From Verrucomicrobiota bacterium (GTDB taxonomy: Bacteria; Verrucomicrobiota; Verrucomicrobiia; Limisphaerales; UBA1096), in the NCBI GenBank assembly GCA_030747575.1, contig JASLKI010000053.1:1-9433 (forward strand): a DNA stretch of 9,433 bases, read 5' to 3'. A program made the position numbers and the translations under genes. Shown here one piece after another: positions 1-6,819 of the stretch (positions are counted from its first letter, which is position 1; the number at the start of each line of letters is the position of its first letter). The notes beneath the pieces are model-generated. The model was given only the letters and a program-made list of their open reading frames with translations, ran no database searches and was not told the origin of the DNA.

Positions 1-944
1 CTACCGGCAAGGCGATCTGGTCGCACGCCTACGAGGCCAAGCTCGACCCGAAGTATTACGCCGGCGGGCCAAGCAGCACACCCACCGTCGATGGCGACCA
101 TGTGTTCACGCTGGGCAAGCGCGGACAGCTGATCTGTTTTGGCGCAGCCGACGGCCACGTTGTCTGGCAGAAAAATATCGCCACGGAAACCAAGGGCAAG
201 CGGCCGACGTGGGGCTTCGCCGGCTCGCCGCTGGTCATCGGCGGCACGGTGTTCGTCAACGTCGGCGCGCACGGCACGGCGCTCGACAAAAAGACCGGCA
301 AGATTCTCTGGAACACCGGTCGCGACTCGGCCAGTTACTCGTCCATCGTGCCCCACGTCCGGAACGGGCGACAGGAGTTGGTGATGTTCGCCTACAATGC
401 AGTCATCGCGGTGGATCCGGAAACCGGCAGCACGCTCTGGAGTTATCCGTGGGAAACCAAGCACGACAGCAACGCCGCCGACCCCATCCTCATCGGTGAC
501 AAGGTGTTCATCTCCTCCGGCTACGACCGCGGCTGCGCGCTGCTGCAAATCAACGGTGACAAAGTGGCCAAGCTTTGGGAAAACAAAAACATGCGAAACC
601 ACTTCAATCCATGCGTGCTGATCGACGGCCATCTGTACGGCTTCGACGGCAACACCGGCCGCGCCACGCTCAAGTGCATCAAGCTGGCCAACGGCAAGGT
701 GCAGTGGGAGCAGGACAGTTTCGGCGGCTTCGGGGCAATCCAGGCCATCGGCAAAAAACTGCTCATCATCAGCAACCAGGGCGAACTCATCGTCGCAGAG
801 GCCAACACCAGTGAGTTCACGGAGGTCTCCCGTGCGCAGGTGACCGGCCCCAAGTGCTGGACCACGCCAGTCCTGGCCAACGGCCGAATTTATTGCCGTA
901 ACTCCCGCGGCGACCTCACCTGCCTCGACGTCTCCGGCAAGTAA
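1..944 (+). CDS. PQQ-like beta-propeller repeat protein, 5' truncated by window edge
   Basis: The frame is open from base 3 to a TAA at 942-944, giving about 313 residues of a protein whose start lies off the left edge. It contains repeated beta-propeller blades of the PQQ/BamB type, recognisable by recurring 'TGK-x-W' and 'DGxVxW' elements: TGKAIWSHAY, DGHVVWQKNI, KTGKILWNTG, ETGSTLWSYP, ANGKVQWEQD, and a closing blade ending RGDLTCLDVSGK. Proteins of this family are common in Planctomycetes and Verrucomicrobia and are usually secreted or periplasmic. Most have no proven PQQ cofactor and no known enzyme activity, so I assign no reaction. The signal peptide, if any, would lie outside the window. 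Its stop codon directly abuts the stop codon of the convergent oxidoreductase gene. Family assignment is firm; function is unknown. Confidence 0.85.
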   Translation, partial: TGKAIWSHAYEAKLDPKYYAGGPSSTPTVDGDHVFTLGKRGQLICFGAADGHVVWQKNIATETKGKRPTWGFAGSPLVIGGTVFVNVGAHGTALDKKTGKILWNTGRDSASYSSIVPHVRNGRQELVMFAYNAVIAVDPETGSTLWSYPWETKHDSNAADPILIGDKVFISSGYDRGCALLQINGDKVAKLWENKNMRNHFNPCVLIDGHLYGFDGNTGRATLKCIKLANGKVQWEQDSFGGFGAIQAIGKKLLIISNQGELIVAEANTSEFTEVSRAQVTGPKCWTTPVLANGRIYCRNSRGDLTCLDVSGK

Positions 945-2102
945 CTACTCCACAGTTTCCCAGCAGCCAGAGCGGGCTGAGCGAGCGGCCGCGTCGGTGA
1001 AAAGTTGCACGCGCCAGCCGTCCTGGAGGTCGGGATGGCCGGTTTCCTCCCCGGCGAATGCCTGACGCAGGCTTGGGAAAACATATTTCTCGAAACGATT
1101 GCCAAAACCGTTGTTCGGCACGTTGGCGATGATCTCCACTGGTTCGCCCGGCTTGGCCAAGGTCAGGTTTCCACTCACACGATCCAGGCCAAGCGACGCC
1201 TTGGTGCCGTGCAGTTCCAACTCGGGCGCGATGCCCTTCCGGAAAAACGGCGTGTGTGACAGCACCAGCGTCGCCACGGCGCCGTCGTCGAATTCCCACG
1301 CCACGCTCGCGTAATCGAACGTTTCTCCCTTGCGCTTGGCGGCCTCCGCCTGACCGCCCGCTTGGCCAAGCGCCTCGGTAAGGTTGATCGCACCCAGGTC
1401 AGCCCTGGCCGGAGTAATCGTGTCGGCATGCGCCTGCACCCGCGTTGCCTCACAGCCCAGCAACCAGCGCAAGGTGTCGTAGGCGTGCGAGCCAACATCG
1501 GCAATGCTGCCTGCCGCCGACAACCCGGCGTCATCGCGCCACGTCAGCGGCATGTCGTCCGGGCGCGGATTGTGCCAGCGATAGACCACGCCGCGAATGT
1601 CGCCCAAGACACCGGACTCAATCACCTCGCGGGTTCGCACGAAAGGCTCGCAGTAACGCGTCCAAAACGGCACGTAATGCACCAGGCCGGCATCTCGGTA
1701 TGCCGCCCACATTTCGTAGGCTTCGGCGGCGTTCACACCGACCGGTTTTTCGCAGAGCAGATGTTTACCAGCATCAGCACAAGCCATCACGGCCTCGTGA
1801 TGCAGCGCGTCCGGCGTGGCGACGATGACGAAGTTGACGTGCGGGTGCTGTACCACCTTGCGCCAGTTGCCGGTCAGCAACTCCGCGCCGTCCTCCTCGC
1901 CTGCCCGCTCGAGCAGTTCGCGGCGGCGGGCGCACAACGCGACAATGTTTGCTCCGGCAGCCTGGCGGATCTCCGCACGGTACGGGGCGCCGATGTAGCC
2001 GGTGGCCCCGATCACGCCGACGTTGAATTGAAATTCTCCCGAATGGGTTTCGTTGTCCGGATTCACGCAGCGGTTGATAGCGTTGGGCCAAAGCGCGTTC
2101 AA
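945..2102 (-). CDS. Gfo/Idh/MocA family NAD(P)-dependent oxidoreductase (canonical)
   Basis: About 385 residues from a TTG at 2102; a GTG at 2066 is an alternative start that removes 12 residues. No convincing ribosome binding site decides between them. The N-terminal Rossmann domain carries a clear glycine motif, GATGYIG, at about residues 32-38. The family's EKP signature with its catalytic lysine lies at about 118-120 (LLCEKPVG), and ADVGSHAYD at about 201-209 matches the conserved D-x-G-x-H-x-x-D active-site element. Length is normal for the family (330-400). Members oxidise, reduce or epimerise sugars, inositols and sugar derivatives with NAD(P); the substrate here is unknown. The gene lies downstream of the MFS transporter on the same strand with a 26-base gap, so co-transcription is likely. 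Residues around 250 (ALGQAGGQAEAAKRKG) look like a low-complexity loop insertion coinciding with a copy of the GCTTGGCCAAGC palindrome. Confidence 0.9.
   Translation of the reverse strand: MNALWPNAINRCVNPDNETHSGEFQFNVGVIGATGYIGAPYRAEIRQAAGANIVALCARRRELLERAGEEDGAELLTGNWRKVVQHPHVNFVIVATPDALHHEAVMACADAGKHLLCEKPVGVNAAEAYEMWAAYRDAGLVHYVPFWTRYCEPFVRTREVIESGVLGDIRGVVYRWHNPRPDDMPLTWRDDAGLSAAGSIADVGSHAYDTLRWLLGCEATRVQAHADTITPARADLGAINLTEALGQAGGQAEAAKRKGETFDYASVAWEFDDGAVATLVLSHTPFFRKGIAPELELHGTKASLGLDRVSGNLTLAKPGEPVEIIANVPNNGFGNRFEKYVFPSLRQAFAGEETGHPDLQDGWRVQLFTDAAARSARSGCWETVE
1151..1381. repeat. Cluster of GCTTGGCCAAGC-type palindromic motifs (3 copies)
   Basis: Three copies lie inside the - strand oxidoreductase gene: CTTGGCCAAG at 1152-1161, half-site GGCCAAGC at 1187-1194, and the full 12-base palindrome at 1370-1381. 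In the encoded protein they read LAK, SLGL and LGQA, so different codon phases carry the same DNA word. Confidence 0.75.
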
Positions 2103-2128
2103 TCCAAAACCGGCGGGGACGCTTCGCG

Positions 2129-3526
2129 CTAATCCTTGATTTCCCCCTCCACGCCCTTGGGCATAAGGAGAATTCCCACCGCGCCCAACAGGTAAATTAA
2201 ACTGGTAATCCGGCCAATCTGGCGGAAGTCATTGTCGAAATATGCGATGAGTCCGGCAGTCACGAACACCGTTATCGCAGTGATGATGCGCCCGAAATTA
2301 AAGCAAACTCCGGCACCGACCGAGCGTACACGCGTCACGAACAACTCCGGCAAAAATAACGGCAGCCATCCGAAGAATATTCCGCTGAAAAAGCCTAGCA
2401 CCGCCGTCCACACGAGGAAAACAGTCGGCTCTGTCGGGCTCGAAAACCAAAACATGCACTGCGCGCTGCCAAGGCAAATCAGGCTGTTAAAAAAATAGCT
2501 GCGCCGTCGACCCACGAGACTGGCGATCCAACCACCCATAAAACTGCCGAAGATACCCGGCAACGATCGCGCCATGATCACCTGCGCCTTCAGGCCATCC
2601 GACCCGGCATCCTCCGCCCATTTCACTGCCCAGTTTGAACTGCCCCACGAGCCGAAGAGCGGCACCGTCGCCAACAAAATACCAACCAATGTGACCGCAA
2701 ACATGCCCGGCCTGAAAATCTCGCCGGTGCTTGACTCTGGCTTGGTTCTCGTTTTCTCCGGAGTTCCAGGGGAACTGCCCCGGGCTCGTTGAGCCAGCCA
2801 GCGGGGCGACTCCGGCACGATCAATGGAACCAGCAAGCCCAGCACAATCGGCGCCGTGCCCATGAGCATCACCCAGCGCCAATCATCGACTGTCACCTCG
2901 CGGAATTTTCCCGCGACACCCACCATGAAGATTCCGATGTTCGCCGCCGTGCCAATCACTCCGGCGAGCAATGGCCGGGAGGCACCGGCCCATGCTTCGC
3001 TCATCAGCGCCACACCGTTGGGCCACATCCCGCCCACGCCCATGCACACAACGAAGCGAGCCACCAAAAGCTGCTCCGGCGTTCGTGCAAAGTAGGCAAC
3101 GAAGGACACACCCGAGTAGCAGCAGATCGCCGCCGTCATGCCCTTCACACGACCAAAGCGATCGCCGATCCGCCCAAACACCAGCCCTCCCGCCGCACCG
3201 CCAAAAAGCAGCGCGCAGATATAGTATCCGTACCACTTGCTGCTCGCTGTCTCGAGTCGTTGAAAGGCCTTGGCCTGCGCCAGCCTCACCACATCACTCT
3301 TGCCGGATTCCTCGAACTGCTGCTGCGCCGCCGATCGTTCCGCTACCGTCACCTCGAACTGACCCGTGCCACGCAACAGATCCTTGGCTGCCGAGCCCAT
3401 TGAGAGCGACGTGATGCCCAAATGCATCCCAGCAAAAAACCAACCGAGAAAAGCCGCGATAATGATAATGTACCGGCCCATCTGGGTGAGCTTATGGATG
3501 GATTGATTTTCGTTCGGATCTGGCAC
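2129..3526 (-). CDS. MFS transporter, sugar-porter-like
   Basis: A multi-pass membrane protein of the major facilitator superfamily, about 465 residues from a GTG at 3526. The first membrane segment (YIIIIAAFLGWFFAG, about residues 19-33) is followed by a polar loop of about 56 residues. Then come TM2 (about 98-117) and the TM2-TM3 signature GRIGDRFGR at about 118-126. PESPRWL at about 238-244, before the central cytoplasmic loop, is shared with sugar and organic-anion porters. A linker rich in Thr, Pro, Lys and Glu separates the two six-helix halves. The start is uncertain: ATG at 3481 leaves only two residues before TM1, ATG at 3637 would add 37 residues of non-membrane sequence, and the frame continues to a TTG at 3796 that would overlap the divergent gene. 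I prefer 3526 because it gives a short cytoplasmic N-terminus. It is probably the first gene of an operon with the downstream oxidoreductase. Substrate is inferred to be a sugar or sugar acid from context only. Confidence 0.85.
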   Translation of the reverse strand: MPDPNENQSIHKLTQMGRYIIIIAAFLGWFFAGMHLGITSLSMGSAAKDLLRGTGQFEVTVAERSAAQQQFEESGKSDVVRLAQAKAFQRLETASSKWYGYYICALLFGGAAGGLVFGRIGDRFGRVKGMTAAICCYSGVSFVAYFARTPEQLLVARFVVCMGVGGMWPNGVALMSEAWAGASRPLLAGVIGTAANIGIFMVGVAGKFREVTVDDWRWVMLMGTAPIVLGLLVPLIVPESPRWLAQRARGSSPGTPEKTRTKPESSTGEIFRPGMFAVTLVGILLATVPLFGSWGSSNWAVKWAEDAGSDGLKAQVIMARSLPGIFGSFMGGWIASLVGRRRSYFFNSLICLGSAQCMFWFSSPTEPTVFLVWTAVLGFFSGIFFGWLPLFLPELFVTRVRSVGAGVCFNFGRIITAITVFVTAGLIAYFDNDFRQIGRITSLIYLLGAVGILLMPKGVEGEIKD

Positions 3527-3655
3527 GATTGGACTTTCGAGTTCGTTGAACGGGCTAATGATGCTGAAGACCTGCTGCTTCCGCAACAAATTGGTTTGGC
3601 CCTGCGAAGGTCGCGTGAGACATTTCCAGCCCCGCATGATAACGGCAGACCAAAA
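3527..3655. promoter_or_regulatory. Divergent intergenic region between transporter and oxidoreductase/aldolase genes
   Basis: About 130 bases separate the MFS start (GTG 3526) from the ATG at 3656 of the divergent gene. Both catabolic transcripts should start from here or from inside the neighbouring 5' ends. It is somewhat less GC-rich than the flanking genes. I could not identify convincing -35/-10 boxes or a clear operator palindrome. If the transporter starts at ATG 3637, the region shrinks to 18 bases and the promoters would have to lie inside the genes. Confidence 0.4.
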
Positions 3656-4573
3656 ATGATCCGGCTCGCGCTCATTGGCCAAGCAAAATCGGCTAAATCG
3701 TACGGAGCCATCCGTTCCCGACTGCACCGAGCGTCTTGGGCTGCGTTTGTACCGTTGACCGCCTCCGATGGCCAAGCCGCCCAGGCGCTTGGCCAAGCGA
3801 CGACCGCCCCATCAACGGAAGCGCTGTTCACCGAACAAGCCAACGACTTTGACGCCGTCATCATCGACGCCGATCCTGGCCAAGCGGTGAGCTTGGCCAA
3901 GGCCGCCGCCGCCGGAAAACCGGCGCTCGCCGGCCCTTTACTCGCCGACATCGCTGCGCTTAACCAAGCGGACACCATGCTCATGCCGGCTCACACTTGG
4001 CGGTTTTCGCCGTCGATCCAGGCGGTCAAGCGCAGCCTCGACGCCGGAAAACTCGGCGAACCCGGACTGCTCCGCATCCACCGCTGGCTGCCCCTCGAGG
4101 CAACACCCGGGTCGCTCACCGAACGCATCCTGCCGGACGCCGACCTGGCCTGCTGGATGTTCGGCGGCGCTCCAGAAAAAGTCTGGACACTGCAAACACC
4201 GAGTAACCCGGACTACATCCAGTTCCACCTCGGCTTCGCCAACGGCGGCATGGCGATGATCGACATTGCCTGTTCGCTCCCTGCGGGCGGCGACTACTTT
4301 TCGCTGTCGATAATCGGTGCCACCGGAACGGCTTACGCTGACGATCATCACAACATGAACCTGCTCTACGCCGGTGACCAACCGAACGCATTGCGCACCA
4401 GCGAAGGCCGCACCGATCTCGCCGGGCAATTGCAGGAATTCGTCGATGCCATCCACGAACAACGCCAGGCCACCGTGATCCTCAAAGACGCCACGCGCGC
4501 CATCGCGGTGACCAAACAAATCATCGAGGCAGCAAACTCAAACCATGTGATCGAGCAAAAGGGGGACAGCTAA
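3656..4573 (+). CDS. Degenerate Gfo/Idh/MocA-like protein
   Basis: 305 residues from ATG 3656. This start is chosen because MIRLALIG is the expected first strand of the Rossmann fold, although the frame is open further upstream. The fold is recognisable: beta-1 (RLALIG), a beta-strand DAVIIDADP at about 66-74, then a C-terminal alpha/beta domain containing KRSLDAGKLGEPGLLRIHRW, the family's hinge-and-sheet pattern. Key family features are missing. The glycine loop reads GQAKSAKSYG rather than GxGxxG, the EKP lysine motif is replaced by AGPLLAD (about 92-98), and the D-x-G-x-H-x-x-D element reads DADLACW without the histidine. It is also shorter than the usual 330-400 residues. It may be a non-catalytic partner of the next gene product, whose ATG follows its stop by 3 bases, or a diverged enzyme. 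Five copies of the GGCCAAGC motif lie in its first 250 bases, several in alanine- and glutamine-rich loops. Confidence 0.75.
   Translation: MIRLALIGQAKSAKSYGAIRSRLHRASWAAFVPLTASDGQAAQALGQATTAPSTEALFTEQANDFDAVIIDADPGQAVSLAKAAAAGKPALAGPLLADIAALNQADTMLMPAHTWRFSPSIQAVKRSLDAGKLGEPGLLRIHRWLPLEATPGSLTERILPDADLACWMFGGAPEKVWTLQTPSNPDYIQFHLGFANGGMAMIDIACSLPAGGDYFSLSIIGATGTAYADDHHNMNLLYAGDQPNALRTSEGRTDLAGQLQEFVDAIHEQRQATVILKDATRAIAVTKQIIEAANSNHVIEQKGDS
3677..3902. repeat. Cluster of GCTTGGCCAAGC-type palindromic motifs (5 copies)
   Basis: This is the densest cluster in the window, in the 5' part of the degenerate oxidoreductase gene. Half-sites GGCCAAGC lie at 3677-3684, 3770-3777 and 3878-3885, the 12-base palindrome at 3787-3798, and CTTGGCCAAG at 3892-3901. 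Encoded residues include GQAK, DGQAAQALGQA and PGQAVSLAKA. Confidence 0.75.
4559..4565 (+). promoter_or_regulatory. Ribosome binding site of the 4577 gene
   Basis: AAGGGGG lies 11 bases before ATG 4577, inside the last codons of the preceding gene. It supports this start and implies translational coupling across the 3-base gap. Confidence 0.5.
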
Positions 4574-4576
4574 TCG

Positions 4577-5686
4577 ATGGCTGATTTGCGGAAAAAATTT
4601 CGAGTCGGCGTGTTCAGCGTGGTAAAGCACGACTACCTGCCGCGTGCCGTCGCCGCGCATCCGCGATTTGAATTGGTCGTCGTCACCGACGATGCCGGCC
4701 AGCCGGATTGGGTGCACGAACGCAACCAACGGTTCGCCGACGAGTTCGGCATCTCCTACTTGCGCGACATCGCCAAGGCGATCGCCGAATACGAACTGGA
4801 CATGGCGGTGGTCAGTTCCGAGGCCGAGCGGCATTGCGACCTCGCCGTCCGCGCCGCCGATGCCGGGCTGCACGTCATTGCCGACAAGCCGATGTCCACC
4901 CGCCTTTCCGAATGCGATCGCCTGGTCGAGGCCGTTCAGCGAAACAAAGTGAAATTTCTGTTGTGGAATCGCAATTTCTTGCCTGCTGTCATCCAAGGCA
5001 AAGAGGCGGTTCAGTCGGGAGCGATCGGTGAACTGCACGCCATTCATGTTGACTTTTATTTTTCAAAAGACGCCGGCCCGCCTAAGGGCACCCGCCAACA
5101 CGGCGACCCGCCGATCAACTGGCTCGAGCGACAACTCGAGGCGCACGCCGACGGCTCCGACGGAGGCGTTGGCATCGAGGCGATGGGTGAGTTGCAGATC
5201 GAGGGCATCTATCCGCTCGGCTACATCCGAATGCTCACCGACGCGAATGTGCGGCGCGTGTTCGCCCGCACTGCGACACATTTCCATCAGGTCAATGTCG
5301 ATAACCACGTGGATGACCTTGCCACGGTCTCGCTGGAACTTGACAACGGCATCGTCGGTTCGCTTTGCATCGGTCGCATCGGTGCGGCGAGCCACCCGAA
5401 CATCGGCGAAATCAAGATTCACGCCATCGGCTCGAAAGGCGGGATTGTCATCAGCGAGGCCCGGCCGGAGGTCAGCATCCATTACCGCGACCAGCCGCCG
5501 CTGGAGTTCAAGAATGAACGCGTCGCCAACGAGAACGATTTCCTGTTGGTGGACAACTTCGCCCGCGCACTCGACACCGGCTGCGAACCGATCCTCAATG
5601 CCAGGGGCGGGCGCGACATCGCCGCCACCGTTTTCGCCGCTGTCGAGTCCGGTAAAACCGGCCAACCGGTGGAGGTGACCCACTAA
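4577..5686 (+). CDS. Gfo/Idh/MocA family oxidoreductase without the glycine-rich loop
   Basis: 369 residues, a normal length for the family. The N-terminal half reads as a Rossmann-like domain (FRVGVFSVV, FELVVVTDD, LDMAVVSSEAERH). DKPMST at about 103-108 is the family's EKP-type motif with the lysine kept (K104). The C-terminal domain begins near NRNFLPAVIQ and includes the usual SGAIGELHAIHVDF hinge segment. The usual GxGxxG nucleotide loop is absent: the corresponding stretch is GVFSVVKHDYLPRA. The D-x-G-x-H active-site element is also replaced, near GELQIEGIYPLGYIRML. It could therefore bind its cofactor differently, work with the neighbouring degenerate paralogue, or have a non-redox role. 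It is the middle gene of a three-gene cluster, 3 bases after the upstream stop and 1 base before the aldolase. The reaction and substrate are not deducible from sequence. Confidence 0.8.
   Translation: MADLRKKFRVGVFSVVKHDYLPRAVAAHPRFELVVVTDDAGQPDWVHERNQRFADEFGISYLRDIAKAIAEYELDMAVVSSEAERHCDLAVRAADAGLHVIADKPMSTRLSECDRLVEAVQRNKVKFLLWNRNFLPAVIQGKEAVQSGAIGELHAIHVDFYFSKDAGPPKGTRQHGDPPINWLERQLEAHADGSDGGVGIEAMGELQIEGIYPLGYIRMLTDANVRRVFARTATHFHQVNVDNHVDDLATVSLELDNGIVGSLCIGRIGAASHPNIGEIKIHAIGSKGGIVISEARPEVSIHYRDQPPLEFKNERVANENDFLLVDNFARALDTGCEPILNARGGRDIAATVFAAVESGKTGQPVEVTH
5671..5677 (+). promoter_or_regulatory. Ribosome binding site of the aldolase gene
   Basis: GGAGGTG, a near-perfect Shine-Dalgarno sequence, lies 10 bases before ATG 5688 within the end of the preceding gene. 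It fixes the aldolase start and is the strongest ribosome binding site in the window. Confidence 0.75.
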
Positions 5687-5687
5687 A

Positions 5688-6500
5688 ATGACATCCGTTG
5701 AATTAAAAAAATCGCTGCATAACGGCAGGCCGGTTTTCGGGACACTGATCGTTTCGCCTTCCCCGTTCTGGCCGAAAGTGCTTGGCGACTGCGGACTCGA
5801 CTTTGTTTTCATCGACACCGAGCACATTGCGCTGGACCGCAGCCAGGTTTCGTGGATGTGCCGCACCTACGCCGCGATGGGGTTGCCGCCGCTGGTGCGC
5901 ACCGTCTCCCCTTCGCCGTACGAGGCGACAATGGTGCTCGACGACGGCGCAGCGGGAGTCGTCGCACCGTACATCGAGCAGGCCGAGCAGGTGCAGCAAT
6001 TGCGCGGCGCAACCAAGCTGCGTCCGCTCAAGGGCCAGCGCCTCAACGACGCCCTCGCCGGCGAACCTCTCCCCGGCGACCTCGCCGACTACACACCTAG
6101 CTTCAACGAAAATAACCTGCTCATCATCAATATTGAGAGTGTGCCGGCCGTCGAAAATCTCGATCGCATCTTAGACGTACCAGGCATCGACTCGGTGCTA
6201 ATCGGGCCTCACGACTTGTCGTGCAACCTTGGCAAGCCGGAGCAATATGACGATCCCACGTTTCTCAAAACCGCCGAAATGATTTTTGCCAAGGCGCGAG
6301 CCAAGGGCATCGGCGCCGGTATTCACGCGTGGGGCGACACCGCCAGCCAGGCGCGCCTCGTCAATATGGGCGCCAACCTGCTCATACACAAAGCTGACAT
6401 CACTTTTTTTAAAAATGGCATCCGCGACGAACTGGTGGAAATCCGTGAGAAACTTGGTTTGCAGCCAGGCGACACCGCGACCGGCGAAGTGAACATTTGA
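5688..6500 (+). CDS. HpcH/HpaI family class II aldolase
   Basis: 270 residues, close to the usual 250-270 for the family. These TIM-barrel enzymes are divalent-metal-dependent class II aldolases that cleave 2-keto(-3-deoxy) acids to pyruvate and an aldehyde; examples are 4-hydroxy-2-oxoheptanedioate aldolase (HpaI) and 2-keto-3-deoxy-L-rhamnonate aldolase. Visible active-site elements match by position and context: FVFIDTEH with H46 (general base), PLVRT with R71 (pyruvate binding), E150 in NIES and D176 in IGPHDLS (metal ligands). The usual proline-arginine-glycine loop is present in altered form as RPLKGQRLNDALAG (about 112-125). The gene ends the three-gene + strand cluster, with a 1-base gap to the upstream gene. 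Its likely role is the final cleavage step of the sugar or sugar-acid route served by its neighbours. The specific substrate is not deducible. Confidence 0.9.
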   Translation: MTSVELKKSLHNGRPVFGTLIVSPSPFWPKVLGDCGLDFVFIDTEHIALDRSQVSWMCRTYAAMGLPPLVRTVSPSPYEATMVLDDGAAGVVAPYIEQAEQVQQLRGATKLRPLKGQRLNDALAGEPLPGDLADYTPSFNENNLLIINIESVPAVENLDRILDVPGIDSVLIGPHDLSCNLGKPEQYDDPTFLKTAEMIFAKARAKGIGAGIHAWGDTASQARLVNMGANLLIHKADITFFKNGIRDELVEIREKLGLQPGDTATGEVNI

Positions 6501-6770
6501 TTACCCAATGAACCGAAACCGACTGTTGGCTGGCTTGGCCGGCAGCCGTACACCGCCCGCGTTTTCTTCCTCAAATATAGCTATCTCATCCTCTTCGGCA
6601 TCGACCGCGGCAGCATGAGCCTGTTTCAGTATCGCGTTTATTTCAGGTTCCTCGAGACGCGCGACGAATACTTCCACCACGGCGGCGGACTGGGCCGATG
6701 GCGCATCTACGGCATCCACCTTCCCGACGACGTGCTGAAAAAAGTCTACTACAAAAACGCAGCCAAATAA
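6501..6770 (+). pseudogene. C-terminal remnant of an amidohydrolase (Amidohydro_2 / PF04909 type)
   Basis: Directly after the aldolase TGA, in the same frame, 89 codons run open to a TAA at 6768-6770 without a usable start near the beginning. The translation resembles the C-terminal quarter of metal-dependent amidohydrolases common in Planctomycetes and Verrucomicrobia. LGRQPYTARVFFLKY and YLILFGID match the family's '...FGTD' strand, whose aspartate is normally a metal ligand or catalytic residue. RFLETRDEYFHH, GRWRIYGIHLPDDV and KKVYYKNAAK match the closing segment. About 250 N-terminal residues, including the metal-binding H-x-H, are absent. The first in-frame ATG is at 6615 and has no ribosome binding site. 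An out-of-frame ATG at 6508 gives an unrelated short peptide. I read it as a decayed gene left by a deletion joining it to the aldolase end. The family call comes from remembered motifs, not a search. Confidence 0.65.
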
Positions 6771-6819
6771 TTGGATCTAGATAAGTGAACGCAGCCTCCC
6801 CGCGCTTGATTCCCTACCC
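6771..6819. other. Short convergent intergenic spacer
   Basis: This 49-base spacer lies between the amidohydrolase remnant and the pyrH stop. It contains the small palindrome ATCTAGAT at 6775-6782 but no stem followed by a T-run on either strand, so I see no intrinsic terminator. Confidence 0.4.

Noticed and set aside
1362..2132. Open frame of 256 codons on the + strand
   Set aside because: It lies entirely opposite the motif-supported oxidoreductase gene. Its translation is rich in Arg/His/Gly with no recognisable domain, as expected for an antisense shadow in GC-rich DNA.
3422..3655. N-terminal extension of the 3656 oxidoreductase gene to ATG 3422
   Set aside because: It would overlap the start of the MFS coding region, and the Rossmann first strand begins directly at the ATG 3656.
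3527..3796. N-terminal extension of the MFS transporter up to a TTG at 3796
   Set aside because: The extra 90 residues have no membrane or signal features and the extension overlaps the first 140 bases of the divergent oxidoreductase gene.
6508..6617. Short ORF from ATG 6508 after the aldolase
   Set aside because: It is out of frame with the amidohydrolase-like residues and encodes a Ser/Ala-rich peptide. The conserved residues are in the frame starting at 6501.
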